Shown: positions 34,652-43,323 of the stretch, piece by piece
Layout of the letters: every line of letters begins with the position of its first letter
Position numbering within the stretch: the stretch's first letter is position 1
Program-made: the position numbers and the translations under genes
The notes under the pieces: generated by a model
The model's input: only the letters and a program-made list of their open reading frames with translations
Told to the model about the DNA's origin: nothing
The model's database searches: none
Assembly: GCF_006874625.1 (NCBI RefSeq)
Contig: NZ_CP030034.1
Coordinates: 1,736,001-1,800,000 of the forward strand
From: Bdellovibrio sp. NC01
GTDB lineage: Bacteria; Bdellovibrionota; Bdellovibrionia; Bdellovibrionales; Bdellovibrionaceae
DNA: 64,000 nt
Direction of reading: 5' to 3'

Positions 34652-35111
34652 AGTTCAAATGGGAAAGAAAGTTCCTAATTTTAAAATCGAATCTTCGAAT
34701 GGCGAAACTTTTAATTTAGCCGATTACAAAGGTAAGAAAGTGCTTTTGTATTTCTATCCAAAAGACAATACGCCGGGATGTACGACTGAAGGTATTGAGT
34801 TCAATGAACTTCTGCCTAAGTTTAAAAAGTTGAATACGGAAGTGTTCGGTATTTCGCGTGATAGTTTAAAGTCTCACGATAAATTTATCTGTAAGTATGA
34901 CTTTAAGTTCCATCTTTTGTCCGATGAAGAGGAAGAAGTTTGCAAGCTCTTCGACGTCATCAAAGAAAAGAACATGTACGGAAAAATGGTGATGGGGATT
35001 GAGCGCAGTACATTCATCATCGATGAAGATGGAAAGCTAGTCGGGGAGTTTCGAAAAATCAAAGCCGCAGGGCATGCGGCTGAGATGCTTGAAGCTGTTA
35101 AAGCTCTTTAG
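34641..35111 (+). CDS. bcp: Bcp/PrxQ-type thiol peroxidase
   Basis: 156 residues from ATG 34641, preceded by GGGAG inside the lipoprotein gene; a longer frame from 34593 is only the out-of-frame tail of that gene. Peroxiredoxin that reduces hydroperoxides. The peroxidatic Cys is in NTPGCTTEG with the preceding FYPKD; the catalytic Arg is in GIERSTFIID. The second Cys found five residues later in E. coli Bcp is absent (TEGIEFN), so this is probably a 1-Cys form or uses the more distant Cys in FICKYD. Confidence 0.92.
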   Translation: MAAKVQMGKKVPNFKIESSNGETFNLADYKGKKVLLYFYPKDNTPGCTTEGIEFNELLPKFKKLNTEVFGISRDSLKSHDKFICKYDFKFHLLSDEEEEVCKLFDVIKEKNMYGKMVMGIERSTFIIDEDGKLVGEFRKIKAAGHAAEMLEAVKAL

Positions 35112-35138
35112 ATTCCAAACTAGATTTTAGTTTTGGCG

Positions 35139-35169
35139 AAGGCTCTACTTAGACTGTAGAGCCTTTTCT
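35139..35169 (+). terminator. Terminator of bcp, overlapping the fibre gene's stop codon
   Basis: Perfect 10-bp stem AAGGCTCTAC/GTAGAGCCTT with a 7-nt loop and T-rich tail on the plus strand. The minus-strand stop codon (TAG) of the convergent fibre gene lies inside the left arm. Confidence 0.82.
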
Positions 35170-38100
35170 ATTTTATCCAAACGCTGTTGAAGCTTGTCGT
35201 TTTGAATTTTCAACTGATCGTTCTGTTCTTTGAGTGATGCGATTTCACGATGAAGGATCTGACTGTCAGCGTGCCACTGAGAATAGAATTCCTTGATAGC
35301 ATTGATCGCGACGTAGATGAAGGCACTGTAGTTAACGACCTTCAATTCTGTTTTATCTTTATCAGTGGGGTGCAGTTTAGCCATTTTCGTGCCGACTAAA
35401 CTGGGCGCAACCTTTTCGATTTCTTGGGCGATCACACCCATTTGTTCAGCTTTAGTTTCAGCTTCTTCTCCTAAACCATTGTACTTGAAGTATTTTGGAT
35501 TGATTCCTAAAAGCTCTTTCAGTCCTAAATCAAAGGCGTGAATATCTTTTTTAAGGCGCACATCGGAAGTGCAAGTTCCAAGCGTGCTTGAAGCATAACG
35601 TAAGCACGATGAAGTTCTAATATCACCAACAACGTCTAAAGGATAAGCTGGCGCTGTCGTTCCAATGCCTACAGTACCACTTGCAGTGATACGCATTCTT
35701 TCAAGCGGTGCGGCTGATGTTGCGAAGGTGATGGGTGCCGAGGCCCCTGTAGCTGAAATTTTCACGCCGTTTGTGATGCTAGAATTTGTAAATAAATTGA
35801 GAACGTCAGGAGATGCGCTGTGCGCGCTGCCTCCTAAAATAAGTCCTCCGGAAGAAGCCCCGTAAGCGGTGCCTCTGTTCGTTAGAACGACACCGGCTCG
35901 TGCGCTTGTTCCTGTGCTGTTGTTGTTCACGTTAAAGAATGCATCGCCATCGAAATCTTTTTCAAAGGCTAAAGGATCTGTTGGATTTGTCGTACCTATA
36001 CCAACATTGCCTGCGCCTGTCAGAGTGATGCGAGGTGTATCTGCGGTAATTAAGTGCAGCGGAACATTTGAGCCTGTGCCGACTCCCATGCTGGAGGGAG
36101 GTGTTGTTGTATAAGAACGCAAAACCACTGAATCCGCTTTCGGAATAGTACTTGTGCCCCAAGTTCCGGTCGTGCCGGTGCTGTAAGCGATCATTTGTAA
36201 ACCTGTGCCATCCGTTTCGATATCAATGGCGCTGGCTGCATTGTCGACGCTAGATGGATTGCGAACAAGGACTGCGGTATCAGCGGCTTGTGAGTTTAGA
36301 ATGTGAAGCGATTTCGTGGGCGCTATCGTTCCAATACCGACGTACCCTGTAGAATCAATTGTCACGCGATCTGCAGTCGTCGTTGTACCGAGAGCTGTTG
36401 TTGCAAAGCTAATTCTCGAACCTTGAGTACTTGAAGTAAAGTTTTCCGCTGCATAGAAGTTAATGGCGGTTTTGCCACCGGTTTGAAAAGCAGAACCCGT
36501 GTAACCAATTGCAGTGACTTGACCAAGACTGTCGTTTGCGACAATTGCACCTGGCGTTGCCTTGGCACTTTTTGCGCGCAGCAAACTAAATGTTGGAATT
36601 TCTGTATCCGAGTAAGTCAAAGTATTGATTCGTCCCGAAGGAGATGTGCCCTCACCCTCAACTAAAATTCCTGCGCGATATGGCCATACGGCGGTAGCAG
36701 AGACTGGCGTTGTTACGTGAAATGGAACTTGTGGAGACGTTGTTCCCACTCCAATCAGACCATTCGGATCTATACGCATGCGTTCAACAGGGCCTGAAGT
36801 GTTCGGGCTCGTCAAGAATGTTAAGTGAGCGCTTTGCGCCCAAAGACTACCGTTTATGGCGCGAATCGAGGCGGACGGTAAGTTGGCGCTTGCTTTGACG
36901 AAATCAATTTGTGAAAGCAGAGCGCCCCCAGATTCCTTACCAACTAGTTCTAAGGAAGTAGGGCCTTGATTTGTATAGAGTGTTAAATAACGACTTGCAC
37001 CCGGGACTGCGCCAGCAGTTGAAGTACCAATCGCTAAATTGCCTGACGTATCGAATGTTGCACGATCCGTGTTACCTGTACGCAAAACTAAATTAAAAGC
37101 ATCCGTTGTGCCCAAGGTTGCGTTGGCACCAAAACTATTGCCGCCATTTACGAAGACACCGCCGGTTCCAGTTTTAGGAAGATCCGAAGAAGCAATCGCA
37201 CGGAATGTCGGAGTTGCTGAACCTGTCGTCGGTCCCGCAAAAAAAGTTCCCGCTGTTTGTGTTCCAAATGCAGAGCCTGTGATTGAAATTGTAGAGCATG
37301 TCCACGTGCCCGTCGGTGAAGAGAATGTTAATGTCTGACTTGCCGTACAGTTGCCCGGCATCTGCGAAGATTTAATCAGAGAGCTTGCATCTGATAAATC
37401 TGCGGTTGACGGTAAAACGTTAACCCAATCCGTGCCGTTATATTTTAAATAATTTCCTGAAGCTAAAGAGGTTAGCGTAATGGCCTTGCCAGAAAGCTTT
37501 GCAATTGTAGGGTTTGGATAAGTTCCCGTCAGATCGCCGCCTGCTGTTGATAAGCCTAAGTTTGCGCGAGCTGTGGCAGCATTAGCAACGTCGCTAAGAT
37601 TGTTCGCTGGATTCAAAGGAGTGAAGCCGAGTGAGCTTTGTTTGTTATTAAATGTATTCCAGTCGGTGGAAGTTAAATAACCATTTGTAGAGCCGCTTGC
37701 TTGAGTGATCGCAATATTTGGGCTTGAGCCGCCACTTGATGTTAACGGAGCACTCGCAGTCACTGCTGTGAGTGAACCCACAGACCCGCATTGCCATCCA
37801 TTGGTCGTATCCCAAGTCAGACTTTGTCCTTGAGAAGAGCAAGTAAATGGTTTCAAAGTTGCGCCGGTTGAATTATCCGTCGCAACCAGGCGATTGATTC
37901 CAGGGTTTGCAAAAAGTTTCGACGTGGTCACGGCATTTGCCGCGATAGTTGGTGACGGATAGGTTCCAGTCAGGTCACCACCCGCAGTCGACAAACCTAA
38001 ATTCGCGCGCGCTGTCGCTGCATTCGCGAGATCGCTTAAATTATTTGCAGGATTCAGCGGAGTAAATCCCAATGCAGACGAACATTGCCAGCCATTGGTT

Positions 38101-39179
38101 GTATCCCATGTCAGACTTTGTCCTTGAGAAGAACATGTAAATGGTTTCAACGTTGCGCCGGTAGAGTTGTCCGTTGCAACGATACGATTGACTCCGGGAT
38201 TTGCAAAAAGTTTTGAAGTTGTTACTGCATTTGCCGCGATAGTTGGTGACGGATAAGTTCCCGTCAGGTCACCACCCGCAGTCGACAAACCTAAATTCGC
38301 GCGTGCTGTCGCTGCATTCGTGACATCGCTTAAATTATTTGCGGGATTCAGAGGTGTGAAGCCCAAGGCATTTTGTTTTGCTTGGAAACTTTGATAGTCA
38401 GAATTGGATAACAAACCGGCAGCAACGCCAGAATTTGCAGCGAGTGGTAAATTCAAAGTGTGCACACCACTTGAGTGAGTCCAATTCAAAATGCTGCCCG
38501 TTGCATTCACAGCAAGTGCATGCGCAGTTGCTAGGTCACCATTGATACTTTGAATTCCCGAACCGGTTGAGCCCAACTGATCTGCAACGCAGGTGAATGT
38601 GTTTCCTGAGTAAGTTAATACCTCACCCGAGGAACAATTCGCAGCCGGAAGTTGCGTTTTTAGAGCCACGTCGTTTTGCGAAAGTGTTCCTAATTTTTCT
38701 GAAGCTAAAGAATAAGCCGCGTACGGAACTGAGCGCACCACAGTATCAGGTGAAATCAATTGCCAGCCGAAACCATCCCAGAATGTTACGCGCAGTTTGC
38801 GGCCATCAGTCGTTGCTGCGCTGAAAGTGGACGTAGAGTCAGTGTTGTCTGAATTTGCGCAGGTATAAGATTTAGAATTATTAAAATAATCCAGGACCGT
38901 TGAGGTGCCTGAAGCCGGGTATTGACGTGAACCGGTGCCGATCGCAACGTCGAACACACCACTGGAGTTTCTCATGTCGATGCCTGATTTTAATTCTCGG
39001 TAAATAACGCACGAACCATCTGGGCTTGTTAGTTCGAAGATAAAATTGACGCCGTTGACTTCAAGAGGTTCTCCCGAAGACTTCATAATGCGTCCTTGAT
39101 AGGTCAGCGATGAAGGAGCACCTTGCGCCGCAAAGCTAAGCAATACCAACGGTAAAGTAACGTACAGTAGTAATCCCAT
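35145..39179 (-). CDS. Giant secreted tail-fibre-like protein with S74 intramolecular chaperone (MAT-like)
   Basis: 1344 residues. Signal peptide (about 1-20), then an N-terminal module (about 21-205) shared with the 1073-residue protein at 52444-55665: SLTYQGRI, a Cys pair, VFDVAIG, RKLRVTFWDGFGW and VRSVPYAAY. The middle is beta-rich, fibre-like and contains a 98-residue repeat twice plus a third partial copy (ATARANLGLSTAGGDLTGTY). Many NxGIGTT/VGIGT turns suggest a trimeric beta-helix shaft. The C-terminus is a Peptidase_S74 endosialidase chaperone (SDVRLKKDI...QMGVIAQEIEKVAP) ending in a coiled coil (LHREIASLKEQ to end). Resembles phage tail fibres and the mosaic adhesive trimer proteins of B. 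bacteriovorus, used for prey recognition. No Shine-Dalgarno before the ATG. Confidence 0.85.
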   Translation of the reverse strand: MGLLLYVTLPLVLLSFAAQGAPSSLTYQGRIMKSSGEPLEVNGVNFIFELTSPDGSCVIYRELKSGIDMRNSSGVFDVAIGTGSRQYPASGTSTVLDYFNNSKSYTCANSDNTDSTSTFSAATTDGRKLRVTFWDGFGWQLISPDTVVRSVPYAAYSLASEKLGTLSQNDVALKTQLPAANCSSGEVLTYSGNTFTCVADQLGSTGSGIQSINGDLATAHALAVNATGSILNWTHSSGVHTLNLPLAANSGVAAGLLSNSDYQSFQAKQNALGFTPLNPANNLSDVTNAATARANLGLSTAGGDLTGTYPSPTIAANAVTTSKLFANPGVNRIVATDNSTGATLKPFTCSSQGQSLTWDTTNGWQCSSALGFTPLNPANNLSDLANAATARANLGLSTAGGDLTGTYPSPTIAANAVTTSKLFANPGINRLVATDNSTGATLKPFTCSSQGQSLTWDTTNGWQCGSVGSLTAVTASAPLTSSGGSSPNIAITQASGSTNGYLTSTDWNTFNNKQSSLGFTPLNPANNLSDVANAATARANLGLSTAGGDLTGTYPNPTIAKLSGKAITLTSLASGNYLKYNGTDWVNVLPSTADLSDASSLIKSSQMPGNCTASQTLTFSSPTGTWTCSTISITGSAFGTQTAGTFFAGPTTGSATPTFRAIASSDLPKTGTGGVFVNGGNSFGANATLGTTDAFNLVLRTGNTDRATFDTSGNLAIGTSTAGAVPGASRYLTLYTNQGPTSLELVGKESGGALLSQIDFVKASANLPSASIRAINGSLWAQSAHLTFLTSPNTSGPVERMRIDPNGLIGVGTTSPQVPFHVTTPVSATAVWPYRAGILVEGEGTSPSGRINTLTYSDTEIPTFSLLRAKSAKATPGAIVANDSLGQVTAIGYTGSAFQTGGKTAINFYAAENFTSSTQGSRISFATTALGTTTTADRVTIDSTGYVGIGTIAPTKSLHILNSQAADTAVLVRNPSSVDNAASAIDIETDGTGLQMIAYSTGTTGTWGTSTIPKADSVVLRSYTTTPPSSMGVGTGSNVPLHLITADTPRITLTGAGNVGIGTTNPTDPLAFEKDFDGDAFFNVNNNSTGTSARAGVVLTNRGTAYGASSGGLILGGSAHSASPDVLNLFTNSSITNGVKISATGASAPITFATSAAPLERMRITASGTVGIGTTAPAYPLDVVGDIRTSSCLRYASSTLGTCTSDVRLKKDIHAFDLGLKELLGINPKYFKYNGLGEEAETKAEQMGVIAQEIEKVAPSLVGTKMAKLHPTDKDKTELKVVNYSAFIYVAINAIKEFYSQWHADSQILHREIASLKEQNDQLKIQNDKLQQRLDKIEKALQSK
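37500..38366 (-). repeat. Coding tandem repeat in the fibre gene (98-residue unit)
   Basis: Unit of 294 bp, copy 1 at 38073-38366 and copy 2 at 37779-38072, differing by a handful of residues (for example NRIVATD versus NRLVATD). A partial third copy of 44 residues is at 37500-37631, after an unrelated insert. Each unit starts LGFTPLNPANNLSD and ends in WDTTNGWQC. Confidence 0.88.
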
Positions 39180-39186
39180 ACACTTG

Positions 39187-39214
39187 ATATCGGCTTACTA
39201 AATAAAAAAAATTA
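39187..39214 (-). promoter_or_regulatory. Sigma-28-like promoter of the 1344-residue fibre gene
   Basis: Minus-strand -10-like box GCCGATAT (39187-39194) and -35-like TAATTTTT (39207-39214), 12 nt apart, compared with the FliA consensus TAAAGTTT-N11-GCCGATAA. The -10 box ends exactly 7 nt before the ATG, which would put the start of transcription at or next to the start codon. A near-identical arrangement precedes the other fibre gene. Confidence 0.5.
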
Positions 39215-39336
39215 AGTTAACTCGAGATAATATGAGACGAATTCGCTGAATGTGTTCCAGGTCTAGTCCCTCGACGAGTCCATAAAAACGAATGCGTGAA
39301 GGCTTCGAATTTAAATGTCTCAGTGGTGGAACGCAA

Positions 39337-39362
39337 AAGAGCCGTCTGGTGAGACGGCTCTT
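39337..39362 (-). terminator. Terminator of htpG
   Basis: Perfect 11-bp stem AAGAGCCGTCT/AGACGGCTCTT with GGTG loop. On the minus strand it is followed by TTTTGCG, 35 nt after the htpG stop. Confidence 0.8.
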
Positions 39363-39396
39363 AATTTAGATAACAAATGTCTTCTTACGACACAGC

Positions 39397-41274
39397 TTAG
39401 TGTTTTGTGGCATCAGCAGCCTGAACCATCAGTTCCGCAATTTGCTGCGAAAACTTCACTGGATCAGGGATGTTTGAGCCTTCGTTCAACAATGCTTGGG
39501 CAAAAAGAATTTCTGTCCATTTCGTTTGTTGTTCAGGAGTCGCTTTTAACATCTTTTCAAACACTGGATGCTTTGGATTGATCTCCATGATGCGTTTCAC
39601 TGGGGTGCCATACTCACGACCCATTTGCGATAACAACTTCTGCATGTGTGCGGAAGGGTCTTGAGACGCAGACACCAAGCACGCTGGTGTGTTTGTCAAA
39701 CGCTCTGAAAGAACAACGTCTTTGACGTCGTTTTCCAAAGTTTTCTTCATCGTATCAAGGACAGGGCGAAGAGTGAATTCAGCTTGCTTTAACTCTTCTT
39801 CTTTTTGTTTTTTCTCTGCCTCTGAATCAAGGTCTAAACCTTGCGCCATAATGCTTTGCAATTTTTTGCCTTTGAATTCTGGCATTGAGTTCACAACCCA
39901 TTCGTCCACAGGATCAACCAACAGAAGAACTTCGTAGTTTTTCTCTTTCAATTTTTCCAAGTAAGGGCTGTGGCTGACTTGAGTCAAGTTGTCACCCGTG
40001 ATGAAGTAAATGTCTTTTTGACCTTCCTTCATGCGAGTCACGTATTCTTCAAGAGTCGTCATTTTGTCTGAAGACGTTGAATGGAACAAGGTCAGTTCTT
40101 CAAGTTTTTCTTTATTCGCGCCATCGCTAGGAATGCCTTCTTTTAAAGTGGCGCCGAATTCAGTCCAGAAGTTTTCATACTGGCTGCGATCGTTTTTCAA
40201 AAGATCCTTCAAAGCGGCAAGAACCTTGTTTGTCACATTTTTGCGAATCTGCGTGACTTGACGGTCTTGTTGTAAGATTTCGCGCGACACGTTCAAGGAA
40301 AGATCGGCGCTGTCGACCAAACCTTTTACGAAGCGCAAGTAAGTTGGAATCAACTCTTTGCAATCAGCCATGATGAACACACGTTTGATGTAAAGGCTTA
40401 GACCGTAAGCAGAATCCTGCATGTTAAAGTTGAACGGCTTTTTAGCAGGGATGTACATAAGCGCGTTGAACTCCATTGTACCTTCCGCTTTGTAGTGGAT
40501 GGTTTTCAATGGTTCGTTCCAGTCGTGTGACAAGTGCTGGTAGAATTCCTTGTGTTCTTCTTTCGTCACTTCAGAAGGGGATTTCAACCAGATCGCTTTT
40601 TGTGAATTGATTGTTTCGTCTTCAGCTTTATCGTTTTTCAATTTAATTGGATGCGCGATAAAGTCAGAATATTTTTTAACCAAAGACTTCAATGTCCAAG
40701 TATCAGTGAAGTCTTGAACTTCATCTTCTTCTTTAAATGCCTTCAAATGCAAAGTGATTGTCGTGCCGGTACCACCTGGACGAGGAACCGAATCAATCGT
40801 GTAAGTGCCATCGCCATTTGATTCCCACACTGTGCCGTCATTGGTGCCGGCTTTTTGGGTATGCAAAGTCACTTTATCAGCAACCATAAATGCAGAATAG
40901 AAGCCAACACCGAATTGACCAATCAATTCGGGTTTGTTTTTCATTTCTTCATTCATTTGCACGAAGGCTTTTGCGCCAGAACGGGCGATTGTTCCGATAA
41001 ACTGTGTGACTTCTTCTTGAGTCATACCGATACCGTTATCGATGATTTTCAAAGTGCGTGCTTGAGTGTCTGGTTCCAAACGGATCTCAGGTTGCCAGTT
41101 TTCAGGCAACAAAGCCGCGTGAGTCAAAGATTGGAATTTAAGTTTGTCGATAGCATCAGAGGCGTTGGAAACGAGCTCTCTTAAAAAGATTTCTTTGTGT
41201 GAATACAAAGAGTGAATAACGATATCTAATAGCTGTTTAATCTCTGCGTTAAAACTTTGGGTTTGTTTCGCCAT
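39397..41274 (-). CDS. htpG: HSP90-family molecular chaperone HtpG
   Basis: 625 residues, the usual length of HtpG. GHKL ATPase motifs are LRELVSNASDAIDKL (catalytic Glu region), DNGIGMT and IGQFGVGFYSAFMVAD with the ATP lid. Middle domain (about 230-500) includes SREILQQDR with the conserved Arg, and the C-terminal dimerisation domain follows. Cytoplasmic client-protein chaperone. A TTGAGGAGTT ribosome-binding site precedes the ATG. Monocistronic. Confidence 0.97.
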   Translation of the reverse strand: MAKQTQSFNAEIKQLLDIVIHSLYSHKEIFLRELVSNASDAIDKLKFQSLTHAALLPENWQPEIRLEPDTQARTLKIIDNGIGMTQEEVTQFIGTIARSGAKAFVQMNEEMKNKPELIGQFGVGFYSAFMVADKVTLHTQKAGTNDGTVWESNGDGTYTIDSVPRPGGTGTTITLHLKAFKEEDEVQDFTDTWTLKSLVKKYSDFIAHPIKLKNDKAEDETINSQKAIWLKSPSEVTKEEHKEFYQHLSHDWNEPLKTIHYKAEGTMEFNALMYIPAKKPFNFNMQDSAYGLSLYIKRVFIMADCKELIPTYLRFVKGLVDSADLSLNVSREILQQDRQVTQIRKNVTNKVLAALKDLLKNDRSQYENFWTEFGATLKEGIPSDGANKEKLEELTLFHSTSSDKMTTLEEYVTRMKEGQKDIYFITGDNLTQVSHSPYLEKLKEKNYEVLLLVDPVDEWVVNSMPEFKGKKLQSIMAQGLDLDSEAEKKQKEEELKQAEFTLRPVLDTMKKTLENDVKDVVLSERLTNTPACLVSASQDPSAHMQKLLSQMGREYGTPVKRIMEINPKHPVFEKMLKATPEQQTKWTEILFAQALLNEGSNIPDPVKFSQQIAELMVQAADATKH

Positions 41275-41383
41275 AATAACTCCTCAATACAAATACGGGC
41301 CCGCTCATTGCTGACAGCAAGCGTCCTTAGAAATATGAGGATTGGATGGAGTTTGGCAAGGCGCTAAGAGTAAAAAAATGAGC

Positions 41384-42163
41384 TTATTTGATGGCTTTTA
41401 TGACATTTGAGACTTTGTCTAAAGCGACTTTGCCCCACGGCGTTTTTTCGCAAGAGACGCGACCAAAGTGCCCTTCGTTCATTTGTTTGACCGGCTGAAA
41501 TCCCATATCTGCCGCAGGATTTTTTGTCAGATAGTCTTCAATTTCAAACTTATAACCCAAAGTTCCCTGAACGCGGTTTTTTTCAAGAAGCTTAAATACC
41601 GCAGCCATATTTTCTTCATCACGCACCAAAGAGATCGTGCGAGCACTGTATTTTTTTAGAATCGGAGCGACATCATTGCCATAGAAGCGTTTGCTTAACA
41701 CCGCCAGGGTAAAGTCTTTTTTATCAAGATAAGCTTCAAGATCGGTGTTTTTAGCGTCGATATATTTTTTTAAAGTGATCAGACCCATTTTGTATGGCGT
41801 CTTGGTGAAGGATGCCCCGAAGTAAGCGAACTCTTCACGCTGTGGGCTTTGCAGCAAAATCAGTGTGCAATAGTGGTTTTTCTTTTTTAAAGAAACTTCG
41901 CCGCGGGGAATGCTCTGTAAATGGTAGCGGTGTTCGTATTCAGGAAGAGATTTTTCAATCTGTCTGTGAAGATCGGCGATAGGACCGCTGGCTGCTTGGA
42001 TATCAATAATTTCGTGTGCAGTGTTGGTTGAGATGAAAGGTGGCATATCTGCCACGAACCAATTGATGACTTCTTTTGCCTGAGCATTGAATCCGCTAAG
42101 CAGAGTCAGTGCGAAGACCCATGTACTGAAATGTTCCATAGATTTTAGTTTATTCGAAAACAC
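41384..42163 (-). CDS. Orphan periplasmic solute-binding-like protein (SBP_bac_3-type, TIGR02285-like)
   Basis: 259 residues from GTG 42163, which has GGAGGAG upstream; ATG 42139 is an alternative. Signal peptide to about AQAKE. The mature protein begins with VINWFVADMPPF, the opening strand of class-F amino-acid-binding-type proteins; conserved spacing to HYCTLILLQSP (single-domain ligand strand) and VSCEKTPWG at the end matches the paralogue at 48428-49333. No ABC permease or ATPase genes accompany it, so it may be a sensor component or a free binding protein. Confidence 0.7.
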   Translation of the reverse strand: MFSNKLKSMEHFSTWVFALTLLSGFNAQAKEVINWFVADMPPFISTNTAHEIIDIQAASGPIADLHRQIEKSLPEYEHRYHLQSIPRGEVSLKKKNHYCTLILLQSPQREEFAYFGASFTKTPYKMGLITLKKYIDAKNTDLEAYLDKKDFTLAVLSKRFYGNDVAPILKKYSARTISLVRDEENMAAVFKLLEKNRVQGTLGYKFEIEDYLTKNPAADMGFQPVKQMNEGHFGRVSCEKTPWGKVALDKVSNVIKAIK

Positions 42164-42243
42164 GAACTCCTCCAAGAGCTTCGTGTTTTTGAAAACTAAT
42201 TTAACGCGAAGTCTAGGGTCAAAAAGACTCCGCCGTGGGGGTA

Positions 42244-43323
42244 TTAGTAATGAAAATTCATTCTGTCTGCAATTGTTTTAGGCAATTGCGGAACTTTCGA
42301 GCGCGGAATGAAGAACGTCGTTAAGTTAAAGAAGTCTGTGAAAATCTTGTGCTTCGAAGTCGCATCGGCAAGATATTTGTGACCACTTGAACCACCCGTA
42401 CCAATTTTTTGTCCCAACATACGATAAGCCATCAAAGCATGGCGATAGCGCCACGTTGTCATTGTCTCATCGATGTCTAGCAATGCACGAATAATTCTGA
42501 ATGGCGTCTGCAGAATGGGTTGATCGCGGTAGAGCTGAATCAACAACGCCGCATGCATCGCTTTGTAGCTAAGACGGAAGTGACCGCCTGCGCGCAATTC
42601 GTTGAATGCTTTTTCGTCAAACAAGGCGTCGAAAGTTTTCAATGAAGCTTCAAGGCCTTTGATGTTTTTTTCTTTATCTTCTTCCGGCAAACGTGGGTTT
42701 GCTTTTACTGTGTTGATGTCTTCTTGGAACATCTGATTCACAGCCTGCTTGTACGTATCCCAGAAGTTGAAATTTTCACCTTGCAGGAACGGAGTGCGCT
42801 CGAGCCATTTTTCCACCGCATCAAACAACGAACTTTGATTTAACACGTCCATCATTTCTTTTGCTTGGTCGTCAGTCAGCGATTTGTAGAAGGGAGATTG
42901 ATTGTAAGCCAAGCGGTCGTCAATGCGCAGACCTAGCTTTGTTTCAATCAAGCGCCATTGGTAGCTTTGGAACCCTGACGCTGGATAAAGCATGTCGCGG
43001 AAATCCAAGAAATCAAGGGGAGTCATCGTTTCTAAAACGTCAACCTGGCCAATGATTAACTTCAAGATGCTGACGATACGCTCTAAGCGAGCGCTCGCGC
43101 GACCCATTTCTTCTTCTTGAATTTGTGGCTGTTGGAAAGTTTTAAGAACTGAATCCAATTCAAAAAGAATTTGTTTGAACCACAACTCATAAGTTTGGTG
43201 AACGACGATAAAAAGCATTTCATCGTGAGCAGGTTTTCCATACTCAACACTTTTCGGGTGTTGCGCATGCAAGATTTTATCGATGTCTAGATAGTTGTGG
43301 TAGTGCACCGGAGGATATTTCAT
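42244..43323 (-). CDS. kynA: Tryptophan 2,3-dioxygenase
   Basis: 359-residue haem enzyme that opens the tryptophan ring to N-formylkynurenine, the first step of the kynurenine route. Family marks are YHNYLDIDKIL, DEMLFIVVHQTYELWFKQILFELDSV (substrate and haem region), SGFQSYQWR, and GTGGSSGHKYL near the C-terminus. The haem-axial His lies in TTWRYRHALMA. Start overlaps the stop of the PLP-lyase gene (ATGA), and that gene is preceded by the ureohydrolase gene, so the three form an operon. Confidence 0.95.
   Translation of the reverse strand: MKYPPVHYHNYLDIDKILHAQHPKSVEYGKPAHDEMLFIVVHQTYELWFKQILFELDSVLKTFQQPQIQEEEMGRASARLERIVSILKLIIGQVDVLETMTPLDFLDFRDMLYPASGFQSYQWRLIETKLGLRIDDRLAYNQSPFYKSLTDDQAKEMMDVLNQSSLFDAVEKWLERTPFLQGENFNFWDTYKQAVNQMFQEDINTVKANPRLPEEDKEKNIKGLEASLKTFDALFDEKAFNELRAGGHFRLSYKAMHAALLIQLYRDQPILQTPFRIIRALLDIDETMTTWRYRHALMAYRMLGQKIGTGGSSGHKYLADATSKHKIFTDFFNLTTFFIPRSKVPQLPKTIADRMNFHY

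Noticed and set aside
37500-38366. Repeats as CRISPR or mobile element
   Set aside because: The repeats are in frame inside one gene, with 294-bp units and no spacers or transposase.
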